A stretch of DNA of 64,000 nucleotides from Celerinatantimonas sp046054165. GTDB taxonomy: Bacteria > Pseudomonadota > Gammaproteobacteria > Enterobacterales > Celerinatantimonadaceae. The position numbers were made by a program, and so were the translations under genes. The stretch covers positions 211,000 to 274,999 of the forward strand of contig NZ_JBFNXK010000005.1 in NCBI RefSeq assembly GCF_046054165.1. The letters are read 5' to 3'. The notes below the pieces were generated by a model that worked only from the letters and a program-made list of their open reading frames with translations, was not told the origin of the DNA and searched no databases. Numbering within the stretch: position 1 is the first letter of the stretch; the number at the start of each line of letters is the position of its first letter. Positions 9,237 to 18,528 of the stretch are shown here, in pieces.

Positions 9237-9922
9237 TCTGGTTACTTTTCCCTCTGACCCTTGTCATTTATTATTTGAGTGTTCGGCTTTATCGCCGTTT
9301 CCCTAATCCGCTGCTGGCACCTTTTTTGGTCAGTCTGGTCATTATCATCGCCATTCTTCTTATTTTAGGGATCAGCTATCCCAGCTATGCCAAAGCAACT
9401 AAACCACTCACTTTTTTACTTGAACCGGGGATTGTCGCTTTAGCTTACCCACTATTTACATCACTTGCAGAAGTTCGCCGGCAATTTATTCCTATTATTA
9501 CCTGTGTTCTAGTGGGGGCAATTGTCGGAATTATCGTGAGTGTCGGGGTCTTGTATCTACTTAAAGGGAATGCAGTCATGCTCGCCACTATTGCGCCCAG
9601 AGCCGTCACCACCCCAATTGCAATGGAAGTCTCAAAAACATTGGGCGGCAAACCTGGATTAACAGCTAGTTTAGTGATTATTGCCGGATTATTTGGTTCT
9701 GTAGGTGGTTTCCCACTTTTCAAATTACTCAGGATCCATTCTGAAGCGGCAATGGGAATGGCTTTGGGAAGTGCAAGCCATGCTTTAGGTACAGCCAAAG
9801 CAACCGAAATTAACCCCAAAATTGCCGCATTTAGTTCTATTGCATTAATTTTAAGTGCAATCGCTACCGCTTTGCTCGCACCTGTGATTCAATTAGGTAT
9901 TCATTGGCTCACGAAGAGTTAG
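9233..9922 (+). CDS. yohK: LrgB family membrane protein YohK
   Basis: A 229-residue polytopic membrane protein of the LrgB/CidB family. Signatures seen are LLEPGIVALAYPLF, APRAVTTPIAMEVSKTLGG and MGMALGSASHALGTAKA. The start at 9233 lies in ATGA, overlapping the yohJ stop, with GGAG just upstream; longer upstream frames read out of phase through yohJ and are not credible. It is the partner of YohJ and is co-transcribed with cdd, suggesting a link to nucleoside or metabolite traffic rather than lysis; that link is inference. Confidence 0.9.
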   Translation: MIWLLFPLTLVIYYLSVRLYRRFPNPLLAPFLVSLVIIIAILLILGISYPSYAKATKPLTFLLEPGIVALAYPLFTSLAEVRRQFIPIITCVLVGAIVGIIVSVGVLYLLKGNAVMLATIAPRAVTTPIAMEVSKTLGGKPGLTASLVIIAGLFGSVGGFPLFKLLRIHSEAAMGMALGSASHALGTAKATEINPKIAAFSSIALILSAIATALLAPVIQLGIHWLTKS

Positions 9923-9925
9923 CTT

Positions 9926-10777
9926 ATGCATCCATCTCATCTAAAAATTGAATCTGTTACTTTAAAAGAAAATATAAAACAAGCTTGGCAGGATATTATG
10001 GGGCCTGCCATTTGTTCCCACCTGACCGCACCACAAGTCCAACAACTTACCCAACGTTGCCAGTTGAGTTACACTGAATTAGCCCAACACCTGTTGCCTA
10101 TAGCTGCTCAATATGCCGTCACGCCGATCTCCCAATTTAAAGTAGGTGCCATTGTCATCGACGAGCATCACCAATTTTTTATGGGGGCAAATTATGAACG
10201 AACTCAAGTTCCGCTGAATCATACCCTTCATGCAGAACAAGCCACATTATTTAACGCCATTAGTCATGGTGCTGGAAAACTACAACATCTGATTGTATCG
10301 GCAGCGCCTTGTGGTCATTGTCGTCAGTTCATTAAAGAATTTTCGGAGTCATCTGAACTCACCATTCAAATTAATGCACAACAATTTGACTTTGAGCAGT
10401 TGCTTCCATTTGCATTTGGCCCAGATGATCTTCATGTCTCTGCATCGATTACCTCTCATACCCAATCGATGTCGCAAACACCAGAGCAACTCGCTCATTA
10501 TAGTTATGCTCCCTACAGTGGGTGTTTGATTGGTTTAAAAGCCTTACAAGCAGGGACACCACTGGCAGTCAGCTGGTACATTGAAAATGCCGCATTTAAT
10601 CCCTCGGCATCCCCGATAACGCTACTCTTATCACAGCTTCAACTACATGGATATACATTGGCTCAGATAGATACCATTCAGATAGCCACTAACCAATCCG
10701 CGATTAGCTTTAAGAATGAATTAGACTCGATGAAAGAACATCATCCTCAGATAGCCTTTGAAATGAAGCAATTTTAA
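9926..10777 (+). CDS. cdd: Cytidine deaminase
   Basis: A 283-residue two-domain cytidine deaminase (E. coli type, 294 residues) that turns cytidine and deoxycytidine into uridine nucleosides. The zinc site sits at H102, E104, C129 and C132 (HAEQ and PCGHC), exactly the numbers of the E. coli enzyme. The C-terminal half is the degenerate second domain and has lost the ligands; it keeps YAPYSGCLIGLKALQAG. It is separated from yohK by three bases and is probably translated from the same mRNA. Confidence 0.97.
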   Translation: MHPSHLKIESVTLKENIKQAWQDIMGPAICSHLTAPQVQQLTQRCQLSYTELAQHLLPIAAQYAVTPISQFKVGAIVIDEHHQFFMGANYERTQVPLNHTLHAEQATLFNAISHGAGKLQHLIVSAAPCGHCRQFIKEFSESSELTIQINAQQFDFEQLLPFAFGPDDLHVSASITSHTQSMSQTPEQLAHYSYAPYSGCLIGLKALQAGTPLAVSWYIENAAFNPSASPITLLLSQLQLHGYTLAQIDTIQIATNQSAISFKNELDSMKEHHPQIAFEMKQF

Positions 10778-10807
10778 ACAGACATTATTCACCAGTAACA
10801 TATTCAT

Positions 10808-10841
10808 ACTCTGCTATAAAGATTATGGCAGAGTCTTTTTC
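10808..10841 (+). terminator. Terminator of the yohJ-yohK-cdd operon
   Basis: Arms ACTCTGC (10808-10814) and GCAGAGT (10828-10834), then CTTTTTC, starting 31 nt after the cdd stop. Confidence 0.85.
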
Positions 10842-10926
10842 AGCTTTATTTTTATAAAAGATATTATTAATTTCACAAATAAAGTATAAAATTTTATTTG
10901 ATATAAAAAAGTAGGACTATATACTA

Positions 10927-10979
10927 ATCATGAACTTGCATGATACAATCATTACTTCTGACCTATAATCATAAAAAAC
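10927..10979 (+). promoter_or_regulatory. Candidate promoter and operator of the aaeXAB-type operon
   Basis: An inverted repeat, ATCATG and CATGAT with a six-base spacer (10927-10944), lies just before a perfect -10 box TATAAT (10974-10979). The -35 is weak, as expected for an activated promoter. The first gene starts 50 nt later. No regulator gene is adjacent. Confidence 0.4.
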
Positions 10980-11028
10980 TGCTTTTTGCATCTTTGACGT
11001 TTCTATATACAAGGCTTATTTCATTACC

Positions 11029-11229
11029 ATGCTTGAAGAACTGGCACTTGGTGGGTTACTTTTTAGTCCTTTAATCGTTTTTGCTCCTGTTGCTTTCCTT
11101 TTGGCCATAGTAACTCGATTAATACTGCATAAATTAAACCTGCATCAAAAAATCTGGAAAGTGGCGTGGTTTGAAGTCTCACTATTCGTGTGTTATCTGG
11201 CACTAGTCGTCTATTTGTTCGGGAGATAA
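11029..11229 (+). CDS. aaeX: DUF1656 small membrane protein (AaeX-like)
   Basis: A 66-residue protein with two hydrophobic helices, of the DUF1656 family. Its length and position, directly before an HlyD-family and a FUSC-family gene, match AaeX of E. coli (67 residues). The function is unknown; it is always found with this efflux system. The stop is eight bases before the aaeA-like start. Confidence 0.85.
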   Translation: MLEELALGGLLFSPLIVFAPVAFLLAIVTRLILHKLNLHQKIWKVAWFEVSLFVCYLALVVYLFGR

Positions 11230-11237
11230 TTCAAACT

Positions 11238-12098
11238 ATGGCTAAACCACAATTACGTATACTAACGACTATCGTTGTTGTTATTGCAGCGATTCTGGCT
11301 GGCTACTGGGTATGGAACTATTATCTCTACTCCCCGTGGACTCGTGATGGACGGATCCGAGCTGAAGTCATTACTATTGCTCCAGATGTATCCGGTTGGG
11401 TCACACAACTCAACATTGTCGATAATCAGGTCGTCAAACAAGGCGATGCTCTTTTTAGTGTTGATCCCACACGCTATCAAGCTATATTAGCTCAGCAACA
11501 AGCCAATACCGAAAACCGGCGCTATACTTGGGAACTCAGTAAACATCGCTATGAACGCCGTAAGCAACTGACCGATAAAGAAGCCATTAGCCAAGAAGAT
11601 CTGGAGACAGCTCGGATTAATATGGCACTCGACAAAGCGAATTACGATTTAGCGCTCGCCCAGCTTCAAAGTGCACAAATCGACCTACGCCGGACCCAAA
11701 TTGTAGCACCGGAATCAGGCCACATTATTAACCTGACCTTACGGCAGGGAAATTATGTCACCCAAGGCCATCCTGTTTTAGCGATTGTGAAAAAAAACTC
11801 ATACTATGTCACAGGCTATTTTGAAGAAACAAAGCTCCCACTAATCCATATGGGACAAAAAGCATTAGTGACACTCATGAGCGGGGGTCAACCGCTCCCG
11901 GGTCATGTGATTAGTATCGGTCGAGCCATTGCGAACAGCAATACGGCCAGTAACAACGAATTACTGCCTCAAGTTCAGCAAACCTTCAACTGGGTTCGGC
12001 TCGCACAACGCATCCCTGTTGACATTAAACTCGATAGCATTCCCGAGCATACCATTCTTAGTGCGGGGATGACTGTCTCTATTCACTTGAAAGATTAA
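11238..12098 (+). CDS. aaeA: HlyD-family periplasmic adaptor (AaeA-like)
   Basis: A 286-residue membrane fusion protein. One N-terminal membrane helix (about residues 8-29) is followed by YYLYSPWTRDGRIRAEVITIAPDVSGWV, the usual start of the lipoyl-like domain in this group. A short alpha-hairpin with QQANTENRRYTWELSKHRYERRKQL and a beta-barrel domain come next. It would link the inner-membrane AaeB-like pump to an outer-membrane channel; aromatic carboxylic acids are the E. coli substrates. The ATG at 11238 is chosen because an upstream in-frame ATG lies deep in the preceding gene. The substrate is inferred from family only. Confidence 0.87.
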   Translation: MAKPQLRILTTIVVVIAAILAGYWVWNYYLYSPWTRDGRIRAEVITIAPDVSGWVTQLNIVDNQVVKQGDALFSVDPTRYQAILAQQQANTENRRYTWELSKHRYERRKQLTDKEAISQEDLETARINMALDKANYDLALAQLQSAQIDLRRTQIVAPESGHIINLTLRQGNYVTQGHPVLAIVKKNSYYVTGYFEETKLPLIHMGQKALVTLMSGGQPLPGHVISIGRAIANSNTASNNELLPQVQQTFNWVRLAQRIPVDIKLDSIPEHTILSAGMTVSIHLKD

Positions 12099-12111
12099 AA
12101 AGGAATATCGG

Positions 12112-14178
12112 GTGGGTATTCTGAACTATTTTTTAATGCCTGATCGTCGATCAGTTATTTATGCACTTCGAGGCGTAATCTCAATGGCAATTTCTTTGTT
12201 TATTGCCATGTATTTAAATCTCGATCGACCTTACTGGGCACTTATTTCCGCAGTTTTTTTACAATTTCGCCCAGAAAGTGGACTTGTGATTGAAAAAGCT
12301 ATCTGTCAGGTGGTTGGAACACTCGTGGGTGGGATCGTCGGGATCATTATCCTGAATACGCTAATGGGTTTCCCCATCCTTGCCATTATTGCGGCCGGAT
12401 TATGGATTGGATTCTGCTCCACGATGTCGGCTCTAGTCCGACGAATTAATTTTATTTATGCCTATGCGATGGCAGGTATTACTTCAACCATTATTATCAT
12501 CTTAGTCGTCGTCCAGTGGCCTAATATCAATAGTCAAACGGTGTTTACCATTGCACAAGCCCGAATGAGTGAAATTATTATCGGTGCTGTCTGTGCCGCA
12601 ATTATCAGTCTCCTCTTCTGGCCCAGCAAGATTAAAGATCACCTGATCACTCAGGCCAATACGGTCGCCAATCAAACACTGAGCTACTTGTCCGTAGAGC
12701 TCGCCGATGAAGCTTCTCACGAGGCCCGCCATCAATATATTGATAAGATTTTGCAATCACTCACTGAACTCAGCGATGATTCTTCCGGTGTCGTTTTCGA
12801 GGGACCCAATGGAGCCGGGCATCTGCGTGCAATCAATCTATTTTGTAATAAAATACTGACGCTGCTGGCAACCATCCAAATTTTTGGGCGACTCAAACGA
12901 GAACATCCAGAGCTACTGACTCAAAGCTTAACCAAGCTGCTCGAAAAAATGCAGTCCAACTTTTATGATATCCGACAATCCAATGACTTCGAATATTGTT
13001 ACCAATTAGCCCAAAAACAGCGGCGGATGATCGCCGAGTATCAACTATCAACGATTCCACAGACGGCTCTCGAAGCTCGCCTACTTAAAGTTGCACTAGA
13101 ATTTGCCTCAGACTTAACGATGGTTTTAAAAGCCTACCGAGCCATTGAAGAACCGGACAATACACTGCTGCGTTCCCCCAGCCTTAGAACCCATCGAGAT
13201 ATTTATGTCAGCCTAACTCGCGGCTTTCGAAGTGCACTTAGCTTTTGGATTGGTTCTTTTATCTGGTTTGAAACCAGTTCCTCTGCGGCGGTGATGCTCA
13301 TGCTCTTACCCGTTGTCTTTTCAATTATGATGGCTCGAATGCCCTTAATGTTGGTATCAATGGTGCTTCGACGACTACTCATTGGTGTCTGTATCGCTAT
13401 CCCTGTCACTATTTTCTATGACTTATCATTACTGATACAAAGTGGGGCTTATTTTGAAATTCTGATCCTGATTTTCGCCGGCCCATTATTTATTGGGTTA
13501 CTTTGTCTGGCCAACCGACCGACCATGCCTTACGGTATTGGCTTTTCAATTACTTATATTGTCTTAGTCCGCCCAAGTACGAATATGTCCACTTCGTTTT
13601 CAATTGATTACACATTAAGTGCCGCATTGGGTATTTTTGTTGGTGTTTTCATGCTGTATTGGTTGTTTCAGCTAATCACCGGACCCAGCCGACAATTGCT
13701 ACAATATCGACTGGTCAAAGCAACTTATAATGATTTAAAACATATTCCTGATCATCCCCATCCCAAAAACTGGTTTAATCAACATATGGGAGACCGGCTA
13801 TTACGTATTGTGAATTCTGATCAAAACTCTAAGAGTCGAGCCCTCACTGATCTAGGACTCACGGGTCTTAATCTAGGCCATATCTCGATTCGGTTATCTC
13901 GTTATATCAGTCAACTTTCAGGCACTTTATTGCGGCCCCAACTTAAAAACTGGCAAGATGCATTAGCCGATGCTTTTCTGGCTTGTTCCCAAGGAGAAAC
14001 TGCCCCCCAGTTTGTCACAGCTTGCGACACATTGGTTTCGGCACTGGTAGCCATTCAAGGAGAGAATGCACAAACGGAACTGATTAAGGGTTCTTTTGAG
14101 CGTATTCAACTCACCTTCGAGCGAACAGCCCGACTATTTCAACCGGAGCAAACCATTAGCCAATCTTCATCAAGCTAG
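12112..14178 (+). CDS. aaeB: FUSC-family aromatic acid efflux pump (AaeB-like)
   Basis: A 688-residue inner-membrane protein with the FUSC layout: about six membrane helices near the N-terminus, a soluble region, and a second helix block (about residues 370-530). MPDRRSVIYALRGVISMAIS and the following ALISAVFLQFRPESGLVIEKAI are typical. It starts with GTG at 12112, supported by AAGGA seven bases upstream; an ATG eight codons in is an alternative. It ends the three-gene efflux operon. E. coli places the LysR gene aaeR beside this operon, and none is seen here. Confidence 0.87.
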   Translation: MGILNYFLMPDRRSVIYALRGVISMAISLFIAMYLNLDRPYWALISAVFLQFRPESGLVIEKAICQVVGTLVGGIVGIIILNTLMGFPILAIIAAGLWIGFCSTMSALVRRINFIYAYAMAGITSTIIIILVVVQWPNINSQTVFTIAQARMSEIIIGAVCAAIISLLFWPSKIKDHLITQANTVANQTLSYLSVELADEASHEARHQYIDKILQSLTELSDDSSGVVFEGPNGAGHLRAINLFCNKILTLLATIQIFGRLKREHPELLTQSLTKLLEKMQSNFYDIRQSNDFEYCYQLAQKQRRMIAEYQLSTIPQTALEARLLKVALEFASDLTMVLKAYRAIEEPDNTLLRSPSLRTHRDIYVSLTRGFRSALSFWIGSFIWFETSSSAAVMLMLLPVVFSIMMARMPLMLVSMVLRRLLIGVCIAIPVTIFYDLSLLIQSGAYFEILILIFAGPLFIGLLCLANRPTMPYGIGFSITYIVLVRPSTNMSTSFSIDYTLSAALGIFVGVFMLYWLFQLITGPSRQLLQYRLVKATYNDLKHIPDHPHPKNWFNQHMGDRLLRIVNSDQNSKSRALTDLGLTGLNLGHISIRLSRYISQLSGTLLRPQLKNWQDALADAFLACSQGETAPQFVTACDTLVSALVAIQGENAQTELIKGSFERIQLTFERTARLFQPEQTISQSSSS

Positions 14179-14203
14179 GCTAGAGTTCTCCTCGGTTGCC
14201 CCT

Positions 14204-14369
14204 TATAATGGCGCGTGATCCAGTCCTGCAGCAAGGAGCTGGAAAAACTATGTCATATATATATAGATAGATTAGGAAATTCGGTGGCCATATAAGTCAC
14301 CACACCATCCGGCATCGCTATATTTATTGACATATACATATTTATATTTTCCCATTAGTTGGAGTAGAC
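14204..14369 (+). promoter_or_regulatory. Gap before purT with a consensus -10 box
   Basis: TATAAT at 14204-14209 is followed by a GCGCG stretch and an imperfect hairpin (CCAGTCCT and AGGAGCTGG, about 14219-14242). An AT-repeat (atatatatata) lies near 14256. The matching -35 is poor. No purine-repressor box or known riboswitch could be recognised. A 5' leader of about 150 nt is likely. Confidence 0.3.
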
Positions 14370-15548
14370 ATGCAATTAGGTACCGCGCTTACCCCCTCAG
14401 CGACCAAAGCATTATTATTAGGCTCTGGAGAACTCGGCAAAGAAGTAGCCATCGAATTTCAACGATATGGGGTTGAAGTCATTGCGGTTGATCGTTATCC
14501 GAATGCTCCTGCCATGCATATCGCTCATCGATTTTATGTAATTGATATGCTGGATAAAGATGCACTAGAGGCGGTCATTCAACAGGAAAAACCTGACTTT
14601 ATTGTTCCAGAAATCGAAGCGATCGCAACCGCTAAATTGGTTGAATTAGAACAGCAAGGCTTTAATGTCATCCCAACAGCGAAGGCGGCTCAACTCACAA
14701 TGGATCGCGAAGGGATCCGTCGACTTGCCGCAGAAACCTTGCAATTACCCACCTCGCCATACCAATTTTCTGAAGATTATCAGGATTATCTCAAGGCTGT
14801 GGACGACATTGGCTATCCATTTGTCATTAAACCGGTCATGAGTTCTTCTGGTAAAGGCCAGTCTGTCGTCAAAACCCAAGAACAGCTGCAATCAGCTTGG
14901 GAATATGCCCAATCTGGAGGACGAGCAGGTGCAGGACGGGTGATTATTGAAGGATTTGTGGATTTTGACTACGAAATTACCCTGCTCACCGTTCAGGCTA
15001 TCGATGGGATTCATTTTTGTGCGCCCATAGGTCACCGTCAGGAAGATGGCGACTATCGGGAATCCTGGCAACCTCAACAGATGACTGCATTAGCTCTCCA
15101 GCGCAGTCAGCATATTGCTGCAACCGTCGTTAGTGCACTCGGAGGCTATGGGCTTTTTGGTGTTGAATTATTTGTTAAAGGTGATGATGTTTACTTTAGC
15201 GAAGTTTCTCCGCGACCACATGACACAGGAATGGTCACGATGATCTCGCAAGATCTATCTGAATTTGCCCTGCATGTTCGTGCGATTTTAGGATTTCCGA
15301 TTGGACAAATTATGCAATACGGGCCCAGTGCCTCTGCCGTATTACTCGGTCAAGGACAATCAAATGCTATTCAATTCAGTGGATTAGAAACGGCTCTACA
15401 ACACCCTCAATGTCAACTTCGCTTATTTGGCAAACCTGAGATCGATGGTCGTCGCCGACTCGGCGTTGCTTTAGCTCGAGCGGAAACAGTTGAACAATCG
15501 ATAGAACATGCTAAAAAGGTGATAAGTCAAATCAAGATCACTTATTGA
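14370..15548 (+). CDS. purT: Formate-dependent phosphoribosylglycinamide formyltransferase
   Basis: A 392-residue ATP-grasp enzyme, the same length as E. coli PurT, which makes formyl-GAR from GAR, formate and ATP in purine synthesis. Recognisable parts are LLGSGELGKEVAIEFQ near the N-terminus, VDRYPNAPAMHIAHR, VMSSSGKGQSVV in the ATP-binding region and GYGLFGVELFVKGDDVYFSEVSPRPHDTGMVT. GGAG sits seven bases before the ATG. The gene that follows starts three bases after the stop and is probably co-transcribed. Confidence 0.97.
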   Translation: MQLGTALTPSATKALLLGSGELGKEVAIEFQRYGVEVIAVDRYPNAPAMHIAHRFYVIDMLDKDALEAVIQQEKPDFIVPEIEAIATAKLVELEQQGFNVIPTAKAAQLTMDREGIRRLAAETLQLPTSPYQFSEDYQDYLKAVDDIGYPFVIKPVMSSSGKGQSVVKTQEQLQSAWEYAQSGGRAGAGRVIIEGFVDFDYEITLLTVQAIDGIHFCAPIGHRQEDGDYRESWQPQQMTALALQRSQHIAATVVSALGGYGLFGVELFVKGDDVYFSEVSPRPHDTGMVTMISQDLSEFALHVRAILGFPIGQIMQYGPSASAVLLGQGQSNAIQFSGLETALQHPQCQLRLFGKPEIDGRRRLGVALARAETVEQSIEHAKKVISQIKITY

Positions 15549-15551
15549 GCG

Positions 15552-16904
15552 ATGCCTTTAAAACCGACGTTACTTGAAGAAGAGTTAGCCCTGTTAATGG
15601 CTCCGGTTAAAACAACCGGAGTTCATTCGTTGACTCGAGTCATTAGCGCCGGTAATTATCTGGAAATTAACATGCCCGATGTCCAGGTAATTTATTGTTC
15701 TAGTATTGATGAGCTCATTTTTTCGTTAATCAGTAATACCGATATCGATGCCATTATTTTGTCGGGAGAACAGTTTTCCGATAAAGATTTCTGGTTGCTC
15801 ACGCCTTTACTGGTGAATATGGAACAAGCCCAGTTATTTGTGTATGGGGCTGTTCCTAAAATGATCCCAGATTTTCCCGATTTTGAATATTGTGAATCGA
15901 GTACCGAATTAATCATGGCGCTCCACCACTGGCATACTCACCTTACCGAACACTTTTCTGTTTGGCTGGAAAGCGGGCGAATTGCCATATCCAACAGCCA
16001 TCAGGGATATTTGCAGCTATTACTTCCAGATATTAAATCATCGTCATTTCTTCCTATTCATCAGATCACAAATGATGATCAACCATTACTGGCGATCATC
16101 GTTTGTTCACCTCAAAATGCTGAGATTTGTGAAGAAATTCAGTTTATAGCGGATCAATCCCCAAAACTTCCCATTATTTTAATTGATCAACAAAAAACTC
16201 AATTGGCCAATACAGCCCATCATTTAGCTTTAACATTGAACTTAAATGTACTGGCAATCACCATTGACGATAAACATCAGTTACAAGCGATTATTATTCG
16301 CTACTACCGTCGTTATCTACGCTGGTTGAATCATCACTTTATTCCATCCAACCATTCAACCGGGTTCATCTACCAGGCTGAACAAAAGAAGCCTGTCGGA
16401 ACATTTCAATGGCCACCACGTCAATTTATGACCGTTCAACGTTATTATGTTCGCTGGCAGGATATATGCGCCGATGGCCATTCACATGATTTGGATCAGG
16501 CATACGAAACACTACGAGCCGTATACCATTTCGATTATTCCCAGATGGTCATTGTTTTTGAAGGGGATCTTCCCAAACATCGTCATCTCCCGGCGCTAAC
16601 CCGGCTGTTAGCTCGGGATGTTGGGATATGTTGGATCCCAGCCTCTATCACACAATTATTGCAAACCCGGGAACAGATCGGACTGACACAAATCTTGATC
16701 CCATTGTCGATCTGGCTCGAATTTGTTGCTGACGAACAGCGCCTTGCCGACTGGCAGCAACGTTATCAACAACGTAAGATCCAAGTTGGATTATTAGGGG
16801 CCAATAAAGAACTCTTACGCTATACTTCATCACTCGATTTTCAGCTGATGGCCGAACCCAAGGGGTCTGCACACCACCTTAAACCGGATTATCAATATCA
16901 ATAA
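15552..16904 (+). CDS. Unrecognised 450-residue protein, possibly receiver-like plus degenerate EAL domain
   Basis: No family is recognised with certainty. The first ~140 residues alternate predicted strands and helices like a response-regulator receiver (VQVIYCSSIDELIFSLI, DAIILSG, QLFVYGA). The last ~150 residues follow the shape of an EAL barrel: MVIVFEGDLPKHRHLPALTRLLARDVGICW, then QILIPLSIWLEFV where active EAL proteins have a Lys-Asp pair, then KIQVGLLGANKELLRYTSSL where the AEGVE motif would be. The catalytic EAL residues are not present, so if the fold is right this is an inactive binding or scaffold domain. No signal peptide or membrane segment is seen. It is coupled to purT and overlaps the 3' end of convergent ybgI by 26 bp. 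Confidence 0.6.
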   Translation: MPLKPTLLEEELALLMAPVKTTGVHSLTRVISAGNYLEINMPDVQVIYCSSIDELIFSLISNTDIDAIILSGEQFSDKDFWLLTPLLVNMEQAQLFVYGAVPKMIPDFPDFEYCESSTELIMALHHWHTHLTEHFSVWLESGRIAISNSHQGYLQLLLPDIKSSSFLPIHQITNDDQPLLAIIVCSPQNAEICEEIQFIADQSPKLPIILIDQQKTQLANTAHHLALTLNLNVLAITIDDKHQLQAIIIRYYRRYLRWLNHHFIPSNHSTGFIYQAEQKKPVGTFQWPPRQFMTVQRYYVRWQDICADGHSHDLDQAYETLRAVYHFDYSQMVIVFEGDLPKHRHLPALTRLLARDVGICWIPASITQLLQTREQIGLTQILIPLSIWLEFVADEQRLADWQQRYQQRKIQVGLLGANKELLRYTSSLDFQLMAEPKGSAHHLKPDYQYQ

Positions 16905-17634
16905 ATTGAATATCCAACTGATAATTTTCCTGAAGCCACTGTCCCAGAGCCTGCACACCATACCGCTCTGTTGCATGATGTCCGGCGGCGTAATAATTGA
17001 TCCCCATTTCCCGGGCAATATGAGTCGTTTGTTCCGATATTTCACCACTAATAAAAGCATCTAGTCCCTGTTCAGCGGCCAATGCCAGATAACTTTGCCC
17101 ACCTCCGGTACAAATACCTACTTTACGAACAGGCCTTGAATGGCCTTCAATATAAAGAGGAGGACGATCCAGTGTCCGCTCAATCGACAATGCAAGCTGT
17201 TCTCCAGATAATGGTTGAGTCAATTCCCCCACCACAGCGACACTCCATTTATCCCAAGGCTCAAGTAGACGACGAATCGAAACCCCCAAACGCTGAGCCA
17301 ACTGTGCATTGTTTCCTAACTGAGGATGAATATCTAAAGGAAGATGATACGCCAACAAATTAATCTGATGAGCTAACAATGTCGCAATTCGCTTCCCTTT
17401 CATTCGGGTAATAACCGGCGACTCACCTTTCCAAAAATAACCATGATGGACTAAAATCGCATCAGCTTGCTGCTCAATAGCCGCATCAATTAATGCCTGA
17501 CTCGCGGTTACACCCGTGACAATTCTCTGAACATCCGCCCGGCCTTCAACTTGTAAACCATTCGGACAGTAATCTTGAATCGCCATTGCTTTTAATTCTT
17601 CATTTAAAATATTTTGCAGACGGTAGGGATCCAT
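16879..17634 (-). CDS. ybgI: Nif3-like dinuclear metal-centre protein YbgI
   Basis: A 251-residue NIF3/DUF34 family protein (E. coli YbgI, 247 residues). Metal ligands are H63-H64 in LVHHGYFWKGE, the Asp in AYHLPLDIHPQLGNN, and the C-terminal HHATERYG motif. The family is labelled GTP cyclohydrolase I type 2 homologue, but a role in metal or nucleotide damage handling is more likely; function is unsettled. It starts at an ATG with no strong ribosome site. Its final 26 bp overlap the 3' end of the unrecognised gene after purT, with no terminator between them. Confidence 0.93.
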   Translation of the reverse strand: MDPYRLQNILNEELKAMAIQDYCPNGLQVEGRADVQRIVTGVTASQALIDAAIEQQADAILVHHGYFWKGESPVITRMKGKRIATLLAHQINLLAYHLPLDIHPQLGNNAQLAQRLGVSIRRLLEPWDKWSVAVVGELTQPLSGEQLALSIERTLDRPPLYIEGHSRPVRKVGICTGGGQSYLALAAEQGLDAFISGEISEQTTHIAREMGINYYAAGHHATERYGVQALGQWLQENYQLDIQFIDIDNPV

Positions 17635-17720
17635 TTAAATTTTCCTTTACGGATAATGCATTTCGGCATGGTAAAATGATCACTTTATTCATGCAACTAT
17701 CAAACTAAGGGAGCCCTGTC

Positions 17721-18488
17721 GTGACTGAACAGAGTCAGTGGATCCAGGCGTGTTTTCAGTACTGTTTACATACACCACTGCTTTATGATCTGCCAACCGA
17801 ACAATCTAACCAGAAATGGCTGGATCAGTTTCGACAAACACTTCCCACACCCCTGCCTAAAAATTTACCAAGCCCCTCTCCACGGCTCGGTTTATGGTAT
17901 GAACAATTATGGCTAGCCCTATTCAATCATCATCCAGATTTTGAAGTTCTCGCTTATAATCAAGCTATTATGCAGGATAAAAGGACTCTCGGGGCTATCG
18001 ATTTTCTGCTGGTGGATCATCATCATCAATGTGTCATTCATTTGGAAGTGGCCGTTAAATTTTACCTGCACTTCTGTAGCCAAGGCCCATCAGCTTGGCT
18101 AGGACCTAATCCAACAGATCAACTCCCCCGCAAAATCAGTCATATGCTCCGCCATCAGTTGCCGATCGGGTATCATCCATTTATCCAACAATTACGAAGC
18201 CGTTACCCACATTACCGATTTGTACAACAAGCCATTATTCAGGGAAGATTATTTGAACCTGGACATCAACTCATGGATGGAGGCTGGTTACGTATCACCG
18301 ACTTAACATCCGATCAAAAAAAACAATTAGCTTACATAAAAAAACTATATTGGCTAACGCCCGAATGGGCTCCTAACACCCCACAGCCTCAAAATATTAC
18401 TCAACCAATAATGGTTTATGCTCAAGGGAAACAGATGATGCTAGTTCCCGAACAATGGCCCCAATTTGACAGCAAAAAAGGTGTTTGA
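17721..18488 (+). CDS. DUF1853 family protein
   Basis: A 255-residue soluble protein of the DUF1853 family, function unknown. The pattern RLGLWYEQLWLALF, then IDFLLVDHHHQCVIHLEVAVKFYL and GPNPTDQLPRKISHML, is typical. An acidic/Lys arrangement (IDFLL ... HLEVAVKFY) resembles the D-ExK core of PD-(D/E)XK nucleases, but this is only a pattern resemblance. Translation starts at GTG 17721, six bases after AGGGAG. The TGA stop lies inside the first arm of the terminator shared with fbp. Confidence 0.85.
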   Translation: MTEQSQWIQACFQYCLHTPLLYDLPTEQSNQKWLDQFRQTLPTPLPKNLPSPSPRLGLWYEQLWLALFNHHPDFEVLAYNQAIMQDKRTLGAIDFLLVDHHHQCVIHLEVAVKFYLHFCSQGPSAWLGPNPTDQLPRKISHMLRHQLPIGYHPFIQQLRSRYPHYRFVQQAIIQGRLFEPGHQLMDGGWLRITDLTSDQKKQLAYIKKLYWLTPEWAPNTPQPQNITQPIMVYAQGKQMMLVPEQWPQFDSKKGV

Positions 18489-18511
18489 GTCCTCTATCCC
18501 AAACACCTTTT
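18476..18511. terminator. Bidirectional terminator between the DUF1853 gene and fbp
   Basis: Arms AAAAGGTGTTTG and CAAACACCTTTT form a long stem with A/T runs on both sides, so it can stop transcription from either convergent gene. Confidence 0.85.
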
Positions 18512-18528
18512 AAGCAACCGGTTATCCT

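Noticed and set aside
14179..14369. Riboswitch or purine-repressor site before purT
   Set aside because: No known aptamer pattern and no PurR-type box could be matched.
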